Source: Tolypeutes matacus (Eukaryota > Chordata > Mammalia > Cingulata > Chlamyphoridae). From it: a DNA stretch of 64,000 nt. The notes beneath the pieces were generated by a model that searched no databases, was not told where the DNA came from, and saw only the letters and a list, made by a program, of their open reading frames with translations. The stretch covers positions 8,051,908-8,115,907 of the forward strand of contig JAKSZT010004976.1 of the NCBI GenBank assembly GCA_026826555.1, given 5' to 3'. Numbering within the stretch: position 1 is the stretch's first letter; each line of letters starts with the position of its first letter. Shown one piece after another: positions 36,601 through 48,020 of the stretch. The position numbers were made by a program, and so were the translations under genes.

Positions 36601-37703
36601 AAGGTCTTTAAGATGTTTCCCTACATTTTCTTCTAGTAGTTTTATTGTCCTGGCTTTTATATTTAGGTCTTTGATCCATTTTGAGTTGATTCTTATCTAG
36701 GGAGTGAGATAGGGGTCCTCTTTCATTCTTTTAGTTGTGGATATCCAGTTCTCCCAGCTCCATTTGTTGAAGAGACTGTTTTGTCCCCTTAACATGGCTT
36801 TGGTAAGTTTGTCAAAAACCAGTTGGCCATAGAGGTGATGGTCTATTTATGGACTCTCAATTCTATTCCACTGATCGATGTGTCTATGTTTATGCCAATA
36901 AATGCTGTTTTGCCTGCTGTAGCTCTGTAATATGTTTCAAGGTCAGGCAGCAAAATTTCCCCTACATCACTCTTCTTTTTTAGAATGCTTTTGGCTATTT
37001 GGGTGCACTTTCCCTTCCAAATGAATTTGGTAATTGCCTTTTCTCCTTCTGTAAAGTAGGCTGTTGGAATTTTAATTGGTATTGCATTGAATCTATAAAT
37101 CAGTTTGGGTAGGACTGACATCTTCATAATATTTAGTCTTCCAATCCATGAACACAGAATATCATTCCATTTGTTTAAGTCTTCATTGATTTCTTTTAGC
37201 ACAGTTTTGTAGTTTTCTGCATATAAGTTCTGTATTTCTTCAGTTAAATTGACTCCTAAGTATTTGAATCTTTTTGTTGCTATTGTAAATGGAATTTTTT
37301 CCGATTGCCTCCTTAGATTGTTCAATACTAATGCACAGAAACATGTTGATTTTTGCATGTTGATCTTATACCTGCCACTTTGCTGTACTTGTTTATTAGC
37401 TCAAGTAGCTTTGTCATAGACATTTCAGAATTTTCTAAATATAGGGTCAGGCCATCCACGAATAGTGGGAGTTTTACTTCCCCTTTTTCTATATGGATGC
37501 CTTTTTTTCTTGTCTAATTACTCTAGCTAGAACTTCTAGCACAATGTTAAATAACAGCGGTGACTGGGCATCCTTGTCTTGTTCCTGATTTTAGAGGGAA
37601 AGCTTTCAACTTTTTCCCTTTGTGTATGATGTTGGCTGTGGGTTTTTCATATATGCCTTTTATCATATTGAGGAATTTTCCATCTATTCCTATCTTTCAA
37701 GAA

Positions 37704-37897
37704 AGGATGAGGGAAGCGGCTGTGGCTCAATCAGTAGGGCTCCCGTTTACCATATGGGAGGCTCCGGGTTCGGTTCCCGGGGCCTCCTGGTGAAGGCAAG
37801 CCCGCCCGCACGGCGTGGTTAGCTGACCCAGCGAGCACAAGCAGCAAGGGGGGGATAAATGAATAAATAAATAAAATATTTAAAAAAAAAAAAAAAA
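37704..37897 (+). mobile_element. DAS-type SINE, TSD AAGAAAGGATGA
   Basis: It has the same head, body and tail as the copy at 12103-12288 with only a few differences by eye (one in the GGCCCC/GGCTCC stretch, one in CCCACCC/CCCGCCC, one in the tail). AAGAAAGGATGA flanks it on both sides. Confidence 0.92.
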
Positions 37898-38059
37898 GAA
37901 AGGATGATGGATTTTGTTAAATGCCATTTCTGCACTGATTGAGATGATCATGTGTTTTTTCCCCTTCAGTTTGTTAATGTGGTGTATTACATTAATAGAT
38001 TTTCTTATGTCGAGCCACACCTGCATAACAGAATAAACCCCACTTGGTTGTGAGTGTGT

Positions 38060-38415
38060 AAGTATTTTTTTCCCCTCCCCTGAGATGGCTCCCTTGTCTG
38101 CTTCCTGTTTTTTGTTTTTTGTTGTTTTTTGCTCGTTGTCTGCTCGTTGTCTGCTCGTTGTCTGTTTGTTTTTTCTTTAGGAGGCACTGGGAACCAAACC
38201 AGGACCTCCCATGTGGGAGGTGGGTACTCAAATGCTTGAGCCACATCCACTCCCTGCTCATATGTTTTTGCTCATTGTCTTGCTTGTTGTTTTTGCTCAT
38301 TGTCTGCTCGTTCTCTGCTACTGTTTGTCTTCTTTAGGAGGCACCACAAACCAAAGCTTGGACCTCCCATGTGGGAGGCGGGCACACAACTGCTTGAACC
38401 ACAACCGCTCCCGTG
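38060..38415 (-). mobile_element. Compound (two-headed) SINE, antisense, inside L1
   Basis: Two antisense heads are visible: AGGAGGCACTGGGAACCAAA...GAGCCACATCCACTCCC (about 38179-38253) and AGGAGGCACCACAAACCAAA...GAACCACAACCGCTCCC (about 38336-38413). Each is preceded by TTGCTCATTGTCTGCTCGTT-type repeats, the reverse of the ACAATGAGCAAAAACA tails at 29.1-29.8 kb. Confidence 0.75.
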
Positions 38416-40679
38416 TATAACTCCTTTGAAATGCTGTTGGATTCTATTTGCAAGTATTTTGTTGAGAATTTTTGCATCTATGTTCATTAGAGAGATTGGT
38501 CTGTAATTTTATTTTCTTGTAGTATCTTTATCTGGCTCTGGTATTAGGGTGATGCTGGCTTCCTAAAATGTGTTAGGTAATTTTCCCTCCTCTTCAATTT
38601 TTTGGAAGTGTTTAAACAGGATTGGTTTTAATCCTATCAAAATGCTTGGCAGAATTCACCTGTGATGCCACCTGGTCCTGAACTTTTCTTTGTTGGGGGA
38701 TTTTTGAAGACCAATTCAATCTCTTTAAATGTGAATGGTTTGTTAAGTTCTTGTATTTCTTGTAGCATCAGTGTAGGCTGTTTGTGCGTTTCTAGGAATT
38801 TGTCCATTGCACCTAGGTTGTCTAGTTTGTTGGCATACAGTTTCTCAAAATATCTTATGATCTTTTTTATTTCTGTGGGTCTGATATTTATTGAGACCTG
38901 CCTTGTGGCCTAATATGTGCTCTAACCTCAAGAAACATCCATGAACACTTGAGAAGAATGTATAACCTGCTGGGTTCTGCTTGTCTGTTAGGTCTAGCTA
39001 GTTTATCATATTGTTCAAGTTCTCTGTTTCCTTATTGATCTTCTGTCTAGTTTGTCTATCTAATGATGTGAGTGGTATGTTGAAGTCTATTTCTCTCTTC
39101 AGTTTTGCCAAAGTTTGCCTCATGTATTTTGGGGCATCCTGGTTAGGTGCTTAGATATTCATGACTGTTATTTCTTCCTGGTGGATTGTCCCTTTTATTA
39201 ATAAATAATGGACTTCTATATCTCTTATAACTTTTTTGCATTTAATGTCTGTTTTGTCTGATATTAGTATAGCTATCCATGCTCTTTTTTGGTTACTGTT
39301 TGGAGTATCTTTTTCCAATCTTTCACTTTCAGCCAGTTTGTATCCCTGGATCTAAGGTGAGTGTCTTCTAGGCAGCATATGGATGGCTCATGTTTTTTTA
39401 ATCCATTCTGATAGCCTATATCTTTTGAATGGGGAGTTTAACCCATTCACATTCAATGATATTACTGTAAATACATTATTTACTTCCACCACTTTATTCT
39501 TTGGTTTTCATGTCATATCTTATTTTCGGCCATCTTTTTGCACTTTTAGTTATCTTTTCTGCTATTCTTGTCTTCTATACTTTCCCACAAATGTCTCCTG
39601 TCTTTTTCTTTCAGGCTATAAGGTTCCCTTTTATAGGTGGATTCTTTTTCACAAACTCTCTTAAGTTTGTGAATATTTTAAACTCACCTTCATATTTGAA
39701 GGACAGTTTTGCTGGATAAAGAATTCTTGGCTGGCAGTTTTTCTCTTTCAGTATCCTAACTGTATCATACCACTGTCTTCTCACCTCTTTGGTTTCTGAT
39801 GAGAAATCCACAAAGTCTTACTGGGCATTCCTTGTATGTGATGGTTTGCTTTGCCCTTGCTGCTCTCAGAATTTTCTCTTTATGTATGATGTTTGACATT
39901 CTGAGTAGTATGTATCTTGGATTAGGTCTCTTTGTATTTATTCTGATTAGGGTACACTGTACCTCTTGGACATGTAAGTTCATTGTTTCATGAGAGTTTG
40001 GAGATTTTTAGCCATTATTTCCTCAAATATTCTTTCTTCCCCTTTTCCTTCATCTGGTGTCCTAAACCCTAGAATCTTTTTATCCAGGCTGTTTCTGCTT
40101 GTCCTCAAGTATTTTTCTGGGAGAGAAGAGAGTCCTATGTCTTTCTTGTCCACGATCTTCCCGGAAGTGGACTGATGACTTAAAAAAAACTTTTTATTTT
40201 GAACTGAATTTAGACTTATGTAGAAGTTGCAAAAATATAAATTCTTATATAGCCTTCATCCATTTTCCCTTGATGATAACATCTGACAAAACCACAGCAT
40301 AATTTTCAAAACCAGGGAATTAACACAACTATGCTAATATACTAATATATAATAATACTATCACCTAAACTATAGGCCTTAATAAAATTTTCCCAGTTTT
40401 TCCAATAACGTCTTTTTTCTGGTCCATGGTCCTATCTAGTTTCCCACATTGCATTTAGCTGTCATATATCTTTAATCTCTTTGAATCTGTAACAGTTCCT
40501 CTTCTTTTCTTTCATGACCTTGACAATTCTGAAGAGTACTGGTCAGTTATTTTATATGATATCCCTTATTCATTTTTGGCTAGAATACCTCAAAAGTGAT
40601 GTCATGCCCTTTTCAGGGTACCATGTCAAGGGGCTCATGACATTGATAGTCTCAAGACTGATGACGTTAGCCTTGATCT

Positions 40680-41122
40680 TTTTTTTTTTTTTTATTGACT
40701 TTATTTCTTCTTTTTGGAGTATAGTTCTATGAGTCATCCCTTCCCGCCCCCACTCTCTGTGTCCATTCACTGGGTGATCTTCTGTGTCTGTTTCTTGCCT
40801 TCTCTTCTCATTTTTATCCTCCAGGATTCACCAGGATTCGATCCCAAGGACCGCCGATGTGGGAGAGAGGTATCCTGTCACTTGCGCCACCTCAGTTCCT
40901 GGTTTCTGGTGCGTCTTGCCTTGGCTCTCCTGTGCGTCTCTCTTTTGTTGCATCATCATCTTGCTGTATGCTCGGCTTGCTGTGTCCGGGCCTGGCTCGC
41001 TGCACGCAGGCATGGCTTACCTACTTGCCTTTTTAAAAATTTTACCAGGAGATCCCAGGGATCCAACCTGGGTCCTTCCATATGGTAGATGCCCAACCAC
41101 TTGAGCCACATCTCACTTCCCA
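40680..41122 (-). mobile_element. Dimeric DAS-type SINE, antisense
   Basis: From the left: T-run, head 2 in reverse (GGATTCGATCCCAAGGACC...GCGCCACCTCAGTTCC), a repeat linker, then head 1 in reverse (CCAGGAGATCCCAGGGATCC...GAGCCACATCTCACTTCCC). The flanks AGCCTTGATCTT and AGCCTCAATCTT form a slightly diverged duplication. Confidence 0.85.
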
Positions 41123-41617
41123 GCCTCAATCTTAATCATTTGGTTAAGGCAATGCCTGTTGGGTTTCTCCACTTTAAAGCCACTATTTTCCCCTTTATAA
41201 TTAATAAATATCTTCGGATAGATGCTTTGAGATCATACAAATATCCTGTTTCTCTCCAAACTTTCACCCCCTAATTTTATGATCCATTGGTAAAACCTGT
41301 CTGGAACAGTTATTACTGTGGTATTTGACAAATATGATGCTGTATTTCCCTCTTTCCTTCTATATTCATTAATTCTTCTGTAAGCAAGAGCTATCCCTTT
41401 TCCCCTACTTATTTATATATCTACTTACTTATTTCTATCAGTATGGATTCATATTTTATCCTATGGATAACACAATGCTATTACTGTTTGTCGCTCAAAT
41501 TATCCCAGTTTTAAACACTGGAGAGCTCCCTCAGGTTGGCCTTGTTCCTGCATTAACCAATAAATGTGGTTGAAGCAACACTGTGCCAGTTCCAAGGCTT
41601 AAGTCTTAAGAAGGCTA

Positions 41618-41662
41618 ACCAACAAAATATAAAACAAAAAGAAATAAAACAGGGGAAAAAAA
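41618..41662 (+). other. About 45-bp A-rich insert flanked by AAGAAGGCTA
   Basis: The 10-bp AAGAAGGCTA occurs at 41608-41617 and 41663-41672, enclosing an A-rich segment ending GGGG plus a run of As. The layout resembles a very short retroposition event. Confidence 0.45.
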
Positions 41663-41699
41663 AAGAAGGCTAGACAGTCCCCTTTTTAGCTTTTGAGGG

Positions 41700-42030
41700 C
41701 CCTGTGATACCATGTAAGAAGTTCAACCAGTCTGCTGGCAAGGCCACCCAGAGAGGCAGAGGCCCTGATACTATACAGAGAGACAATGAGGCCCCGATGT
41801 CCCAGCTGGCCCCAGCCTTTCTACCAACCCACTAATTGCCAAATATGTGAGGCAACATATTGGATGTTCCAAACCAAATGACTGTAGTCACAGCCAACTC
41901 ACAAAGAGCTTCCAGAAGTACCACCTCGCTGATCCCAGAAAACTCAAAGAATTGTGAGGGGCAATTGCATTGTTCTTTGAAACCACTAAGTTTTAGCGGT
42001 TGGCTGTGCAGCAATCAATAACCAGAATCC
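41700..42030 (+). repeat. Old LTR, 3' part
   Basis: AAACCACTAAGTTTTAGCGG followed by GTGCAGCAATCAATAACCAG is the typical end of an old MaLR/ERVL-type LTR (CACTGAGTTTTGG...GCAATAGATAACCAGA). The 5' part is diverged. Confidence 0.5.
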
Positions 42031-42309
42031 TTCCAGACATCTTGTGCCTTCTCTCTCCTCAGCTCCCCTATAACCCAGGCACCCATTCAGAATCACCATG
42101 ACTACTTCCTTACCTGCCACACTGGACCAATTACCAAGGCCAAATGATTCTACCTCTGAGAACTTTCTCAATTACTCCCCATCCCCCACCAGCTGGGAGG
42201 CTGGGACAATGGAAATAACCTCCAGACAGGATCTTTACAGACCATCTCCCAATGTCTCATTCTGTCTCATCCATTCCTTCCCAAATTAGCTCCACATATA
42301 CAAGGTGGG

Positions 42310-43760
42310 ATTATTCATTCAGTAAATATTTATTAAGCTCCTACTGTGTGATAGGCACTATTCTAGACACTGGGGACACAGAAGTGAACTAAGATAAAAA
42401 CAACTGCTTTCATTAACAGGCAAGTCCAGGAGGAGGATGGGCATATTAAAATACTACATGAAACACACAGTACATCAGAAAGGGATAAGAAGAGAAATAA
42501 AGCAGGGAAGGAGAAAAGAAATGCCAGGGGTAGGATGGGATTTGGGAATTTTATATAGGGTGGTTGGGGATGGCCTCTCTGAGAGGTGATTGGGAATAAA
42601 ATCTGAAGGATGCTGGGGCGTGAGCCAAGTGGAAAACTTTGGGAAGAGCATTGCAGGCAAGAGAACGGCTAGTGCCTTTGGGTCCTGATGCAAAAATCAG
42701 CCCGATGTGGTCAAGGTAAAAAGATATTTGTTGTCGCTGGTGTGGCGTGACCGGCACAGAGTGATGGAGATCAGAGCCGGGAGTGAATGAAGGGAGATCA
42801 TGTTCAATATTGTAAGGATACTGGTTATGACTTTGAGGTGAGAAGCCATTGAATGGTTTTGAGCAGATGCATGATATGGTTTCATTTACATTTTAAAAGA
42901 TCCCTCTGGTTGCTATACTGAAATATACCTTATAAGGACAAGGGAGGAAGCAAAGAGACTGCTCAAAAGCTGTAACCTTCCAGGTGTGATGGTGACCCGG
43001 GCCAAGGTGGAAGCATGGGGGCTGGAGACTGCTAGAGTCTATATTTGCTTACTGCAGATGGAGAGTCAAGAGCAAGAAGAGTCAAAGATGAATCCAAGGT
43101 TTTGAGCCTGAACAATCTGAAGGAAGGAGTTACTGTGTCTCTGATCCCTTTCGGGTCTAAGCTCCTTAAAAGAATTATCTATACTCCACTGGGGTAGAGC
43201 ACCTGTAGGGGAGATGATAGGAGTTTGTCACTGGACACATAAATTTGGGATGCCCACGTGGAAATGTCAAGTAGACAGTAGGAGAATGGAATTTGGAGTT
43301 TAAGACAGAGGTCTAGGTTGGACTTGAGAGACATGGTATTTAAAGACTTGAGAGTGGCCTGATCACCAGGGGAAAGAAGTCCAAGAACTGAATCTGAGCC
43401 TTCCACTGAGGGGTGTCTAGAAGAAGAGGAGGAGCCAGCAAGGGAGACAGGAGGAGCAGCCTATGAGGTAGGAGGAAAATCAGAAAAATCTCAGAACCAA
43501 GAGCAACCAAATGAAAGGATATTTGGGGGAGGAAGAAGTATTAACTAAGTAAAATGTTGCTGAGAATTGACCTTGGCATTTAACCCCAGGGAGATCATTG
43601 GTGACCTTGACAAGAATATTTTTTGGTGTGTGGAGCTAAAAAAAAGCCTGACTGGAATGTTTGAAATACAACAGAAAGATAGAAAAGGAGACCACAAGAA
43701 CAAATAATTCAAGGACCTTAGCTCTAAAGGGCAGCTGAGACATGGAACAATAGCTGGAGG
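42310..43760 (+). repeat. Ancient dispersed repeat, about 1.4 kb, family uncertain
   Basis: TTCAGTAAATATTTATTAAG, CACTGGGGACACAGAAGTG, GCAAGAGAACGGCTAGTGCC, GAGAAGCCATTGAATGGTTT, AGCAGATGCATGATATGG and GGTGACCTTGACAAGAATAT follow in order the text of a very common old mammalian retroelement. No intact frame. I am not certain of its class. Confidence 0.5.
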
Positions 43761-43769
43761 GGGAATAAT

Positions 43770-43870
43770 ATCACTGTTCTGCTCAAAAACCTTTAGTGGT
43801 TTCTTCCTGCCCTCAGATCAAGGCCACCAGCACTAACTTGGCATGTAGGGCCCAGTCCAATAATGTCTAG
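43770..43870 (+). repeat. L2-like fragment
   Basis: CTCAAAAACCTTTAGTGGTT, TCAGATCAAGGCC and TGTAGGGCCCAGTCCAATAA resemble L2 3' sequence. The frame at 43863-44219 just downstream shows no known domain. Confidence 0.4.
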
Positions 43871-44284
43871 TCCCCCAACTTCCCCTTCCCAGACAGCAAG
43901 AATGAGTCATGACCTCATACTGCATCATCCAGTGACCCAAGAGGAGCAAGGTGAGGTGCCCAACCCTCAAAGAATCACCTCACAGTCCAGTGGGTCAGAT
44001 AGACAGAAGGTCATAATAAAGCTGGAGAACCCTAGAGACCTGATGTACACAGAATTCTGCTGCTGGCAGGGAGACTGGAGAGAGCTCTCCCTGGGGAAAG
44101 CTACAGTAGGATCAAACCTGAGCTCAATTAAACCAGAATTTATACCAAAGCAGAAAGGCATGGATAAATTAAATAGCAAAGAATGGAATATATTTCCATC
44201 TAGCTATAAAACCGTCTGATGGGGGTAGGTGGGAGAAGGTGAGACTGAAGAGGCTGATTGGAGGAGCTGGAAGCAATAATCATA

Positions 44285-44510
44285 GCTAGTATGTAGTGAA
44301 TACTCACTATGTACCAGGTGTTCGGACGGCATTACAAGTATGATCACAGTTCTGCCTCCCAACATCCCTTATAGGTAGACACCATTATGATCACCATTTT
44401 ACAGATGAGGAAAGGAAGGACAGAGAAGTTAAGTAACATGCTTATGGTCACACAGCTAGAATACAGTGAAGCCAGGATTTGAACCTGGGCAGTCTAACTC
44501 TGGAGTTTGA
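44285..44510 (+). repeat. MIR SINE
   Basis: TACTCACTATGTACCAGGTG, ACCATTTTACAGATGAGGAA, AGAAGTTAAGTAACATGC, GGTCACACAGCTAGAATACA and GGATTTGAACCTGGGCAGTC form a nearly complete MIR in the plus direction. Confidence 0.9.
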
Positions 44511-44925
44511 ACAGAAGCAGACAGGCAATCAGAAAGGACCCTTTCTAGCAGGTAAGTGGCAGAATCAGTATTTATACCCCAGTAGCCCAACTCAGGAAGT
44601 GGGGGGGAAGGAGGCACAGGAAAGTGCAGCGAGCAGCGACAGGAAGCAAGCAGGAGTAGAGACAAAGAAAACGGGAAGGAATCAAGGTGTACAGCACAGG
44701 TGGAATTAAGGGGATGCCACAGACAATCAAATGGAAGGTACGTTTGGAAAGAACAAGGAGGCAAGGAGAACTCAGAGGCCCAGCTTGTACCAAGGGGTAA
44801 AAGTTGCAGTTGTTAACGTAGATCAGCAAGGTCACAGGAAATGGGAGGAGAGAAAGCAGGGACAGGGAAAACCACCATGAATTCTAGATACTTCCCTCTC
44901 TCTTGCCTCTGACCAGGGCTGTTCT

Positions 44926-44965
44926 GACTCAAAGAAAGAAAGAAAGGAAAGAAAGGAAAAAAGAC
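44926..44965. repeat. (GAAA)n microsatellite
   Basis: Interrupted AAAGAAAG/GAAAG repeats, CTCAAAGAAAGAAAGAAAGG and following. Confidence 0.8.
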
Positions 44966-46025
44966 AATTTTTAAACAATTGGGGGAAAACTGAATACAAA
45001 CTATGAAATCATATTAATGGGTTATTAATTTTGTTGCATATACTAATGAAATTGTGGTTATGTCAAAACAATGCCTATGTGTTAGAGAAACCTACTGAAG
45101 TATCTGCAGGTGAAATAATACAACCGGGATTTGCTGCAAACTGTTCTACAGGGAAAACAATAAGTGGGGGGCACTGGATGAAAGTAGTAGAATGTTGATA
45201 ACTGTGGAAGTGGAGTGAGGTATATGTTTTGAATATTTTTCATTAAAAAAAAATTTTTTTTTAAAGAGCTCAGCTAGCTCCTAGTTCCTCCAGAAAAGGT
45301 ACAAATTGTTTCATCCAATGTACTGCTTCCTCCCCCTGTAAAATGGGGATCTGGGTTCCTCGCTTGTAGCTGGTTGAGGGAATAAAATATGGCAGTGACT
45401 GTAAAGCCCAGCACCTGGCACAGCACAATCACTCCATAAAGAGTAGCTTTCGTCATTTTGTTTCCACAGCCCCTGACCGGCCCTGGGAATGAGCAGTCTA
45501 AACAAATGCTGAGGAAGGAATGTTGGCGCACAGCTGGAGGTGTCCTGAATGAGGCCATCAGGTCTGAGGAATCTTCCCTATGAAAACCATCAGCTTTAGG
45601 ACAGGCCTGGTTCCCGGCGGGGATGTTAAAGGGCCCAAAACGTCAAAGAAGAGCAAAGGAAACACAGCCATGGTTCGGAATGCAAAAGGTAAGTGTGATT
45701 CACCTGCAGCCGGGTTGTCAAGAGCCCAGGCATCCTCCCTTTCCCCAGCAGGCAGTGTTCTCTGGAAAGGCGGGGACCACAGAAGGCAGAACAACGAAAA
45801 AGGTTCAAAAAAGTCACTGGAAATCCTCAGGTTCCAGAAGGGTAGGGCCTCCATTTCCTTAAAGGCATCAGGAATGGATCTGCCACAGAAGAAAAGAACC
45901 GTGGACAGCTTCCTAGGAACACAGCTGGGGTGACGGCTATGAGCACCGCCTGCCCTGACTTGCTGCTGGCCCTGAGCATGAAGCTGATCCTCTCTGCACC
46001 TCTGGAATCTCAAGGTTTGTTCTTA
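44966..46025. other. Low-repeat stretch upstream of the CpG island; no gene confirmed
   Basis: The stretch contains a MIR remnant at about 45335-45440 (antisense: CTGTAAAATGGGGATCTGGG, AGCACCTGGCACAGCAC). A 118-codon plus frame (45580-45933) is overlapped by a 151-codon minus frame. The plus frame includes a good donor (GCAAAAG then GTAAGTGTG at 45690), but no partner exon or domain was recognised, so no gene is called. Confidence 0.4.
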
Positions 46026-46250
46026 ATAACAAAAGTTAGTACTTCTTGAGCACCTAGACTGTTCCAGCACTGTAGGAGCTTTACTGCATTCTATCCTCAC
46101 ATTCTATCCTCACAGTAGCCCATCGAGATGAGAAAACTGAGGTACAATGAGGTCAGTATCTTGCTCAAGGTGACACAGCTATAAAGTGCCAGAGCCTGGA
46201 TGAAATCTGGCTGTGGAGGGCAACACTCTTAAACAGTTAGCAAAGTGATG
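46026..46250 (+). repeat. MIR SINE with a small internal duplication
   Basis: TTCTTGAGCACCTAGACTGT, GAGAAAACTGAGGTACAATG, TTGCTCAAGGTGACACAGCT, AAAGTGCCAGAGCCTGGAT. CATTCTATCCTCA is present twice in tandem near 46090-46115. Confidence 0.8.
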
Positions 46251-46269
46251 GCAAACTTTCCCCATGGGC

Positions 46270-46420
46270 TATGAAGATTTGCAAAATGTATCCACTTTGA
46301 GATGAATCAAGATTAGCCAGGAGATGATTAAGTGTTGAATCTGGAGGATGGGTCTATGGCGTTCACTGTACTTCTGTCTGTTTGGAATGTCTCCATTAGA
46401 AAGTTTAAATGAAATTGAAA
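46270..46420 (+). repeat. L1-like 3' UTR fragment
   Basis: GATGATTAAGTGTTGAATCT, GGATGGGTCTATGGCGTTCA, TACTTCTGTCTG, TTTGGAATGTCTCCATTAGA matches the common old L1 3' end. Confidence 0.5.
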
Positions 46421-47099
46421 TTTTCAGAGCCTGGCCACACCAGAGATGTGGGAATCCGGGATCCTGTGGTCAATGACAGTTCACGGGGCCTCTGAAAACC
46501 TTGCCCAAGGCCCGAACCCAAGGGCAATCAGCCAGCCTGAGACCTGGCAAAAATGGTCAACCCACTCCCAGCCCATCAAAGGTTTGGCCAAGCCAGTCAG
46601 CCTCTTGCCCCCACCGTAGAGGTGTTTGGACCCGAAGCAAAGCGGCCAGTTCCCACCTCACTACCTGGAGAAATATGATGCTCCAAGATGCCTACTTACC
46701 CAACACCCCCCATTCCACCCCACCTCACCTCACCAAAAAACCGGAGACTTTTGGCATGAGCGCTCTTCTCTTCCCAGTAACGCGATTTCGGTCTTCCAGG
46801 CCGAACCCGTGCCCAATCACAAAAACCCTAGAGCGAAAGGCCCGAGTCCTGCTCCCACCGCCACCAAGCTTCACTGCTGAGCTTCACCCCACTCCCGGGG
46901 AGATGCGCGCCCACACCCCCAAAATAACACATCCGGGAGACATCGGCCTGAGCCACGCCAGCGCATCCCCTCCACAATCCTTCCTCCCGCGCCAGTCGCA
47001 CTGCCCCGGGGCTCAGCATATACCCGGCCTCTCAGAACATTCCTTCCTGCGCGCGGAAGGCCACGGCCACGGCCCGAGTCCCGCCGGAGTCTCACTCAC

Positions 47100-47260
47100 C
47101 TGCGCCACCAAAGAACAAGAGGGTTGCTCCAGCCTCCAGCTGGGGAGCTACTCCAGCAGGACGCAGGGACTCCACTACCCAGAATCCTCGGCGTGGCGCC
47201 AGGCACGGACCTCCCAGGATGCTCGGCGGGGTCAGCCGTGCACTGATGGTGGGCAGCAAC
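47100..47260 (-). other. ZNF133: Probable ZNF133 first (noncoding) exon
   Basis: Within the CpG island a minus-strand donor, GCGCAG followed by GTGAGTGAG, ends an exon at 47100. The start is not defined by sequence; the upper bound given here is a guess placed just inside the cluster of ZNF143-like sites. There is no TATA box, as expected for a CpG-island promoter. The exon would splice over about 26.7 kb of repeats to the exon at 20384 or further undetected noncoding exons. Confidence 0.45.
47172..47228. promoter_or_regulatory. Pair of ZNF143/STAF-like sites in the CpG island
   Basis: Two neighbouring plus-strand matches to the known SBS consensus (ACTACAATTCCCAGMATGC class) are seen: ACTACCCAGAATCCTCGGCG at about 47174 and ACCTCCCAGGATGCTCGG at about 47210. 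A weaker third, ACTACACTCTCCAGAGGC, is at about 47407. Such sites are common in CpG-island and zinc-finger gene promoters and can support divergent transcription. This is motif matching by eye only. Confidence 0.4.
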
Positions 47261-48020
47261 CATTTACCTCCCCGGAAGCCGTTTTGGGTAACGTGGTCCA
47301 GTCACCTGACAGTTTTTCTTAAAACACACACATAAAACATATTGAGGGTCCCGAGTGAGCTCCCCACCTTGCCCTGACCGCCTCTCTAAGGCCTCTACCT
47401 CAAAAACTACACTCTCCAGAGGCCCCTGCGGTAGCCTCCACATCCGCCGCCCGGCCCTCCCTCGGCGCGGGAAGATGACGTGTCGGAGAGGCTCTGCTCG
47501 GCTTTTCGGGTTGGCTGAGGGCGTCCGTGGCGGGACATCCCTTCTCACTCAGCTGGTTCCCGCTGTGGCGGCCTCCGTTTTCCTGGGTCCCGTCTTCAGG
47601 GCTGGAAACCTGCGCCCCGCATTCCGGGAGCGGCGGGTAGGCGTCACCTGGTCCAGCTCACATGCCCTTTAAACTCCATCTAAACCCATGGAGAAACAGG
47701 CTGGGCTAGCAGAGCACCCTTCCCGTGGTCTCACATCCCGGACGAGGAGACCAGAATCTGAGCGTGCGCCTCCCACCCGAGTACCCTCTTGCCCTCTGCG
47801 AGTGCTCTAAGGCCCTTTTCCTTACTGGAAGTTACAAAGTTAGAGGCCAAATCTTATCTACCTCCTGGGGGGACAGGAGCCTCACTCTCAGGCTTGGGAC
47901 TGAGCCCGCCAACAAACGCCATGGGCTGCGCTGGTGCCATCTGCGACGCTCCAGTTGGGGAGCCGGAGAACAAGGCGTAATGCCCGGGCACCCTCTCACT
48001 CCTCTCTCCACCTTCCTCAG

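Larger units (their letters stand above)
34920..40170 (-). mobile_element. L1, antisense, nearly full length but broken
   Basis: In the minus direction the order is 5' UTR remnant (40170-40030, GAAGATCGTGGACAAG), the C-terminal part of ORF1 (about 39985-39600), ORF2 (about 39480-35690, endonuclease then reverse transcriptase then C-terminus) and 3' UTR (about 35600-34920). Frames are interrupted many times; the longest remnant is minus 36843-37358. Most of ORF1 and the 5' UTR is missing. SINEs interrupt it at 36512, 37704 and 38060. Confidence 0.8.
40171..41690 (-). mobile_element. Old L1-type 3' sequence, antisense
   Basis: TTTTTATTTTGAACTGAATT, GTTGCAAAAATATA, TTGCATTTAGCTGTCATAT, GGGTTTCTCCACTTTAAAGC and TTTCTATCAGTATGGATTC follow the order of a widespread old mammalian repeat. 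It is split by a SINE at 40680-41122. Family naming is approximate. Confidence 0.5.
46740..47990. promoter_or_regulatory. CpG island, probable bidirectional promoter
   Basis: CpG dinucleotides are dense from about 46.75 to 48.0 kb, while the surrounding tens of kilobases are CpG-poor and rich in A+T. The left part faces ZNF133 (minus strand, donor at 47099). The right part leads into the decayed KRAB relic on the plus strand, whose first recognisable exon begins at 48021. No transposon was recognised inside it, unlike the flanks. Long open frames such as plus 46501-47322 and 47355-47672 are expected by chance in GC-rich DNA and show no known domain. Confidence 0.75.

Noticed and set aside
46501..47322. 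273-codon plus-strand frame in the CpG island
   Set aside because: GC-rich DNA lacks stops by chance. The product is Pro/Ser/Arg-rich with no domain and runs antisense through the probable ZNF133 first exon.
47355..47672. 105-codon plus-strand frame in the CpG island
   Set aside because: No recognisable domain, and it overlaps a minus-strand frame of similar length. A short lncRNA exon is as likely.
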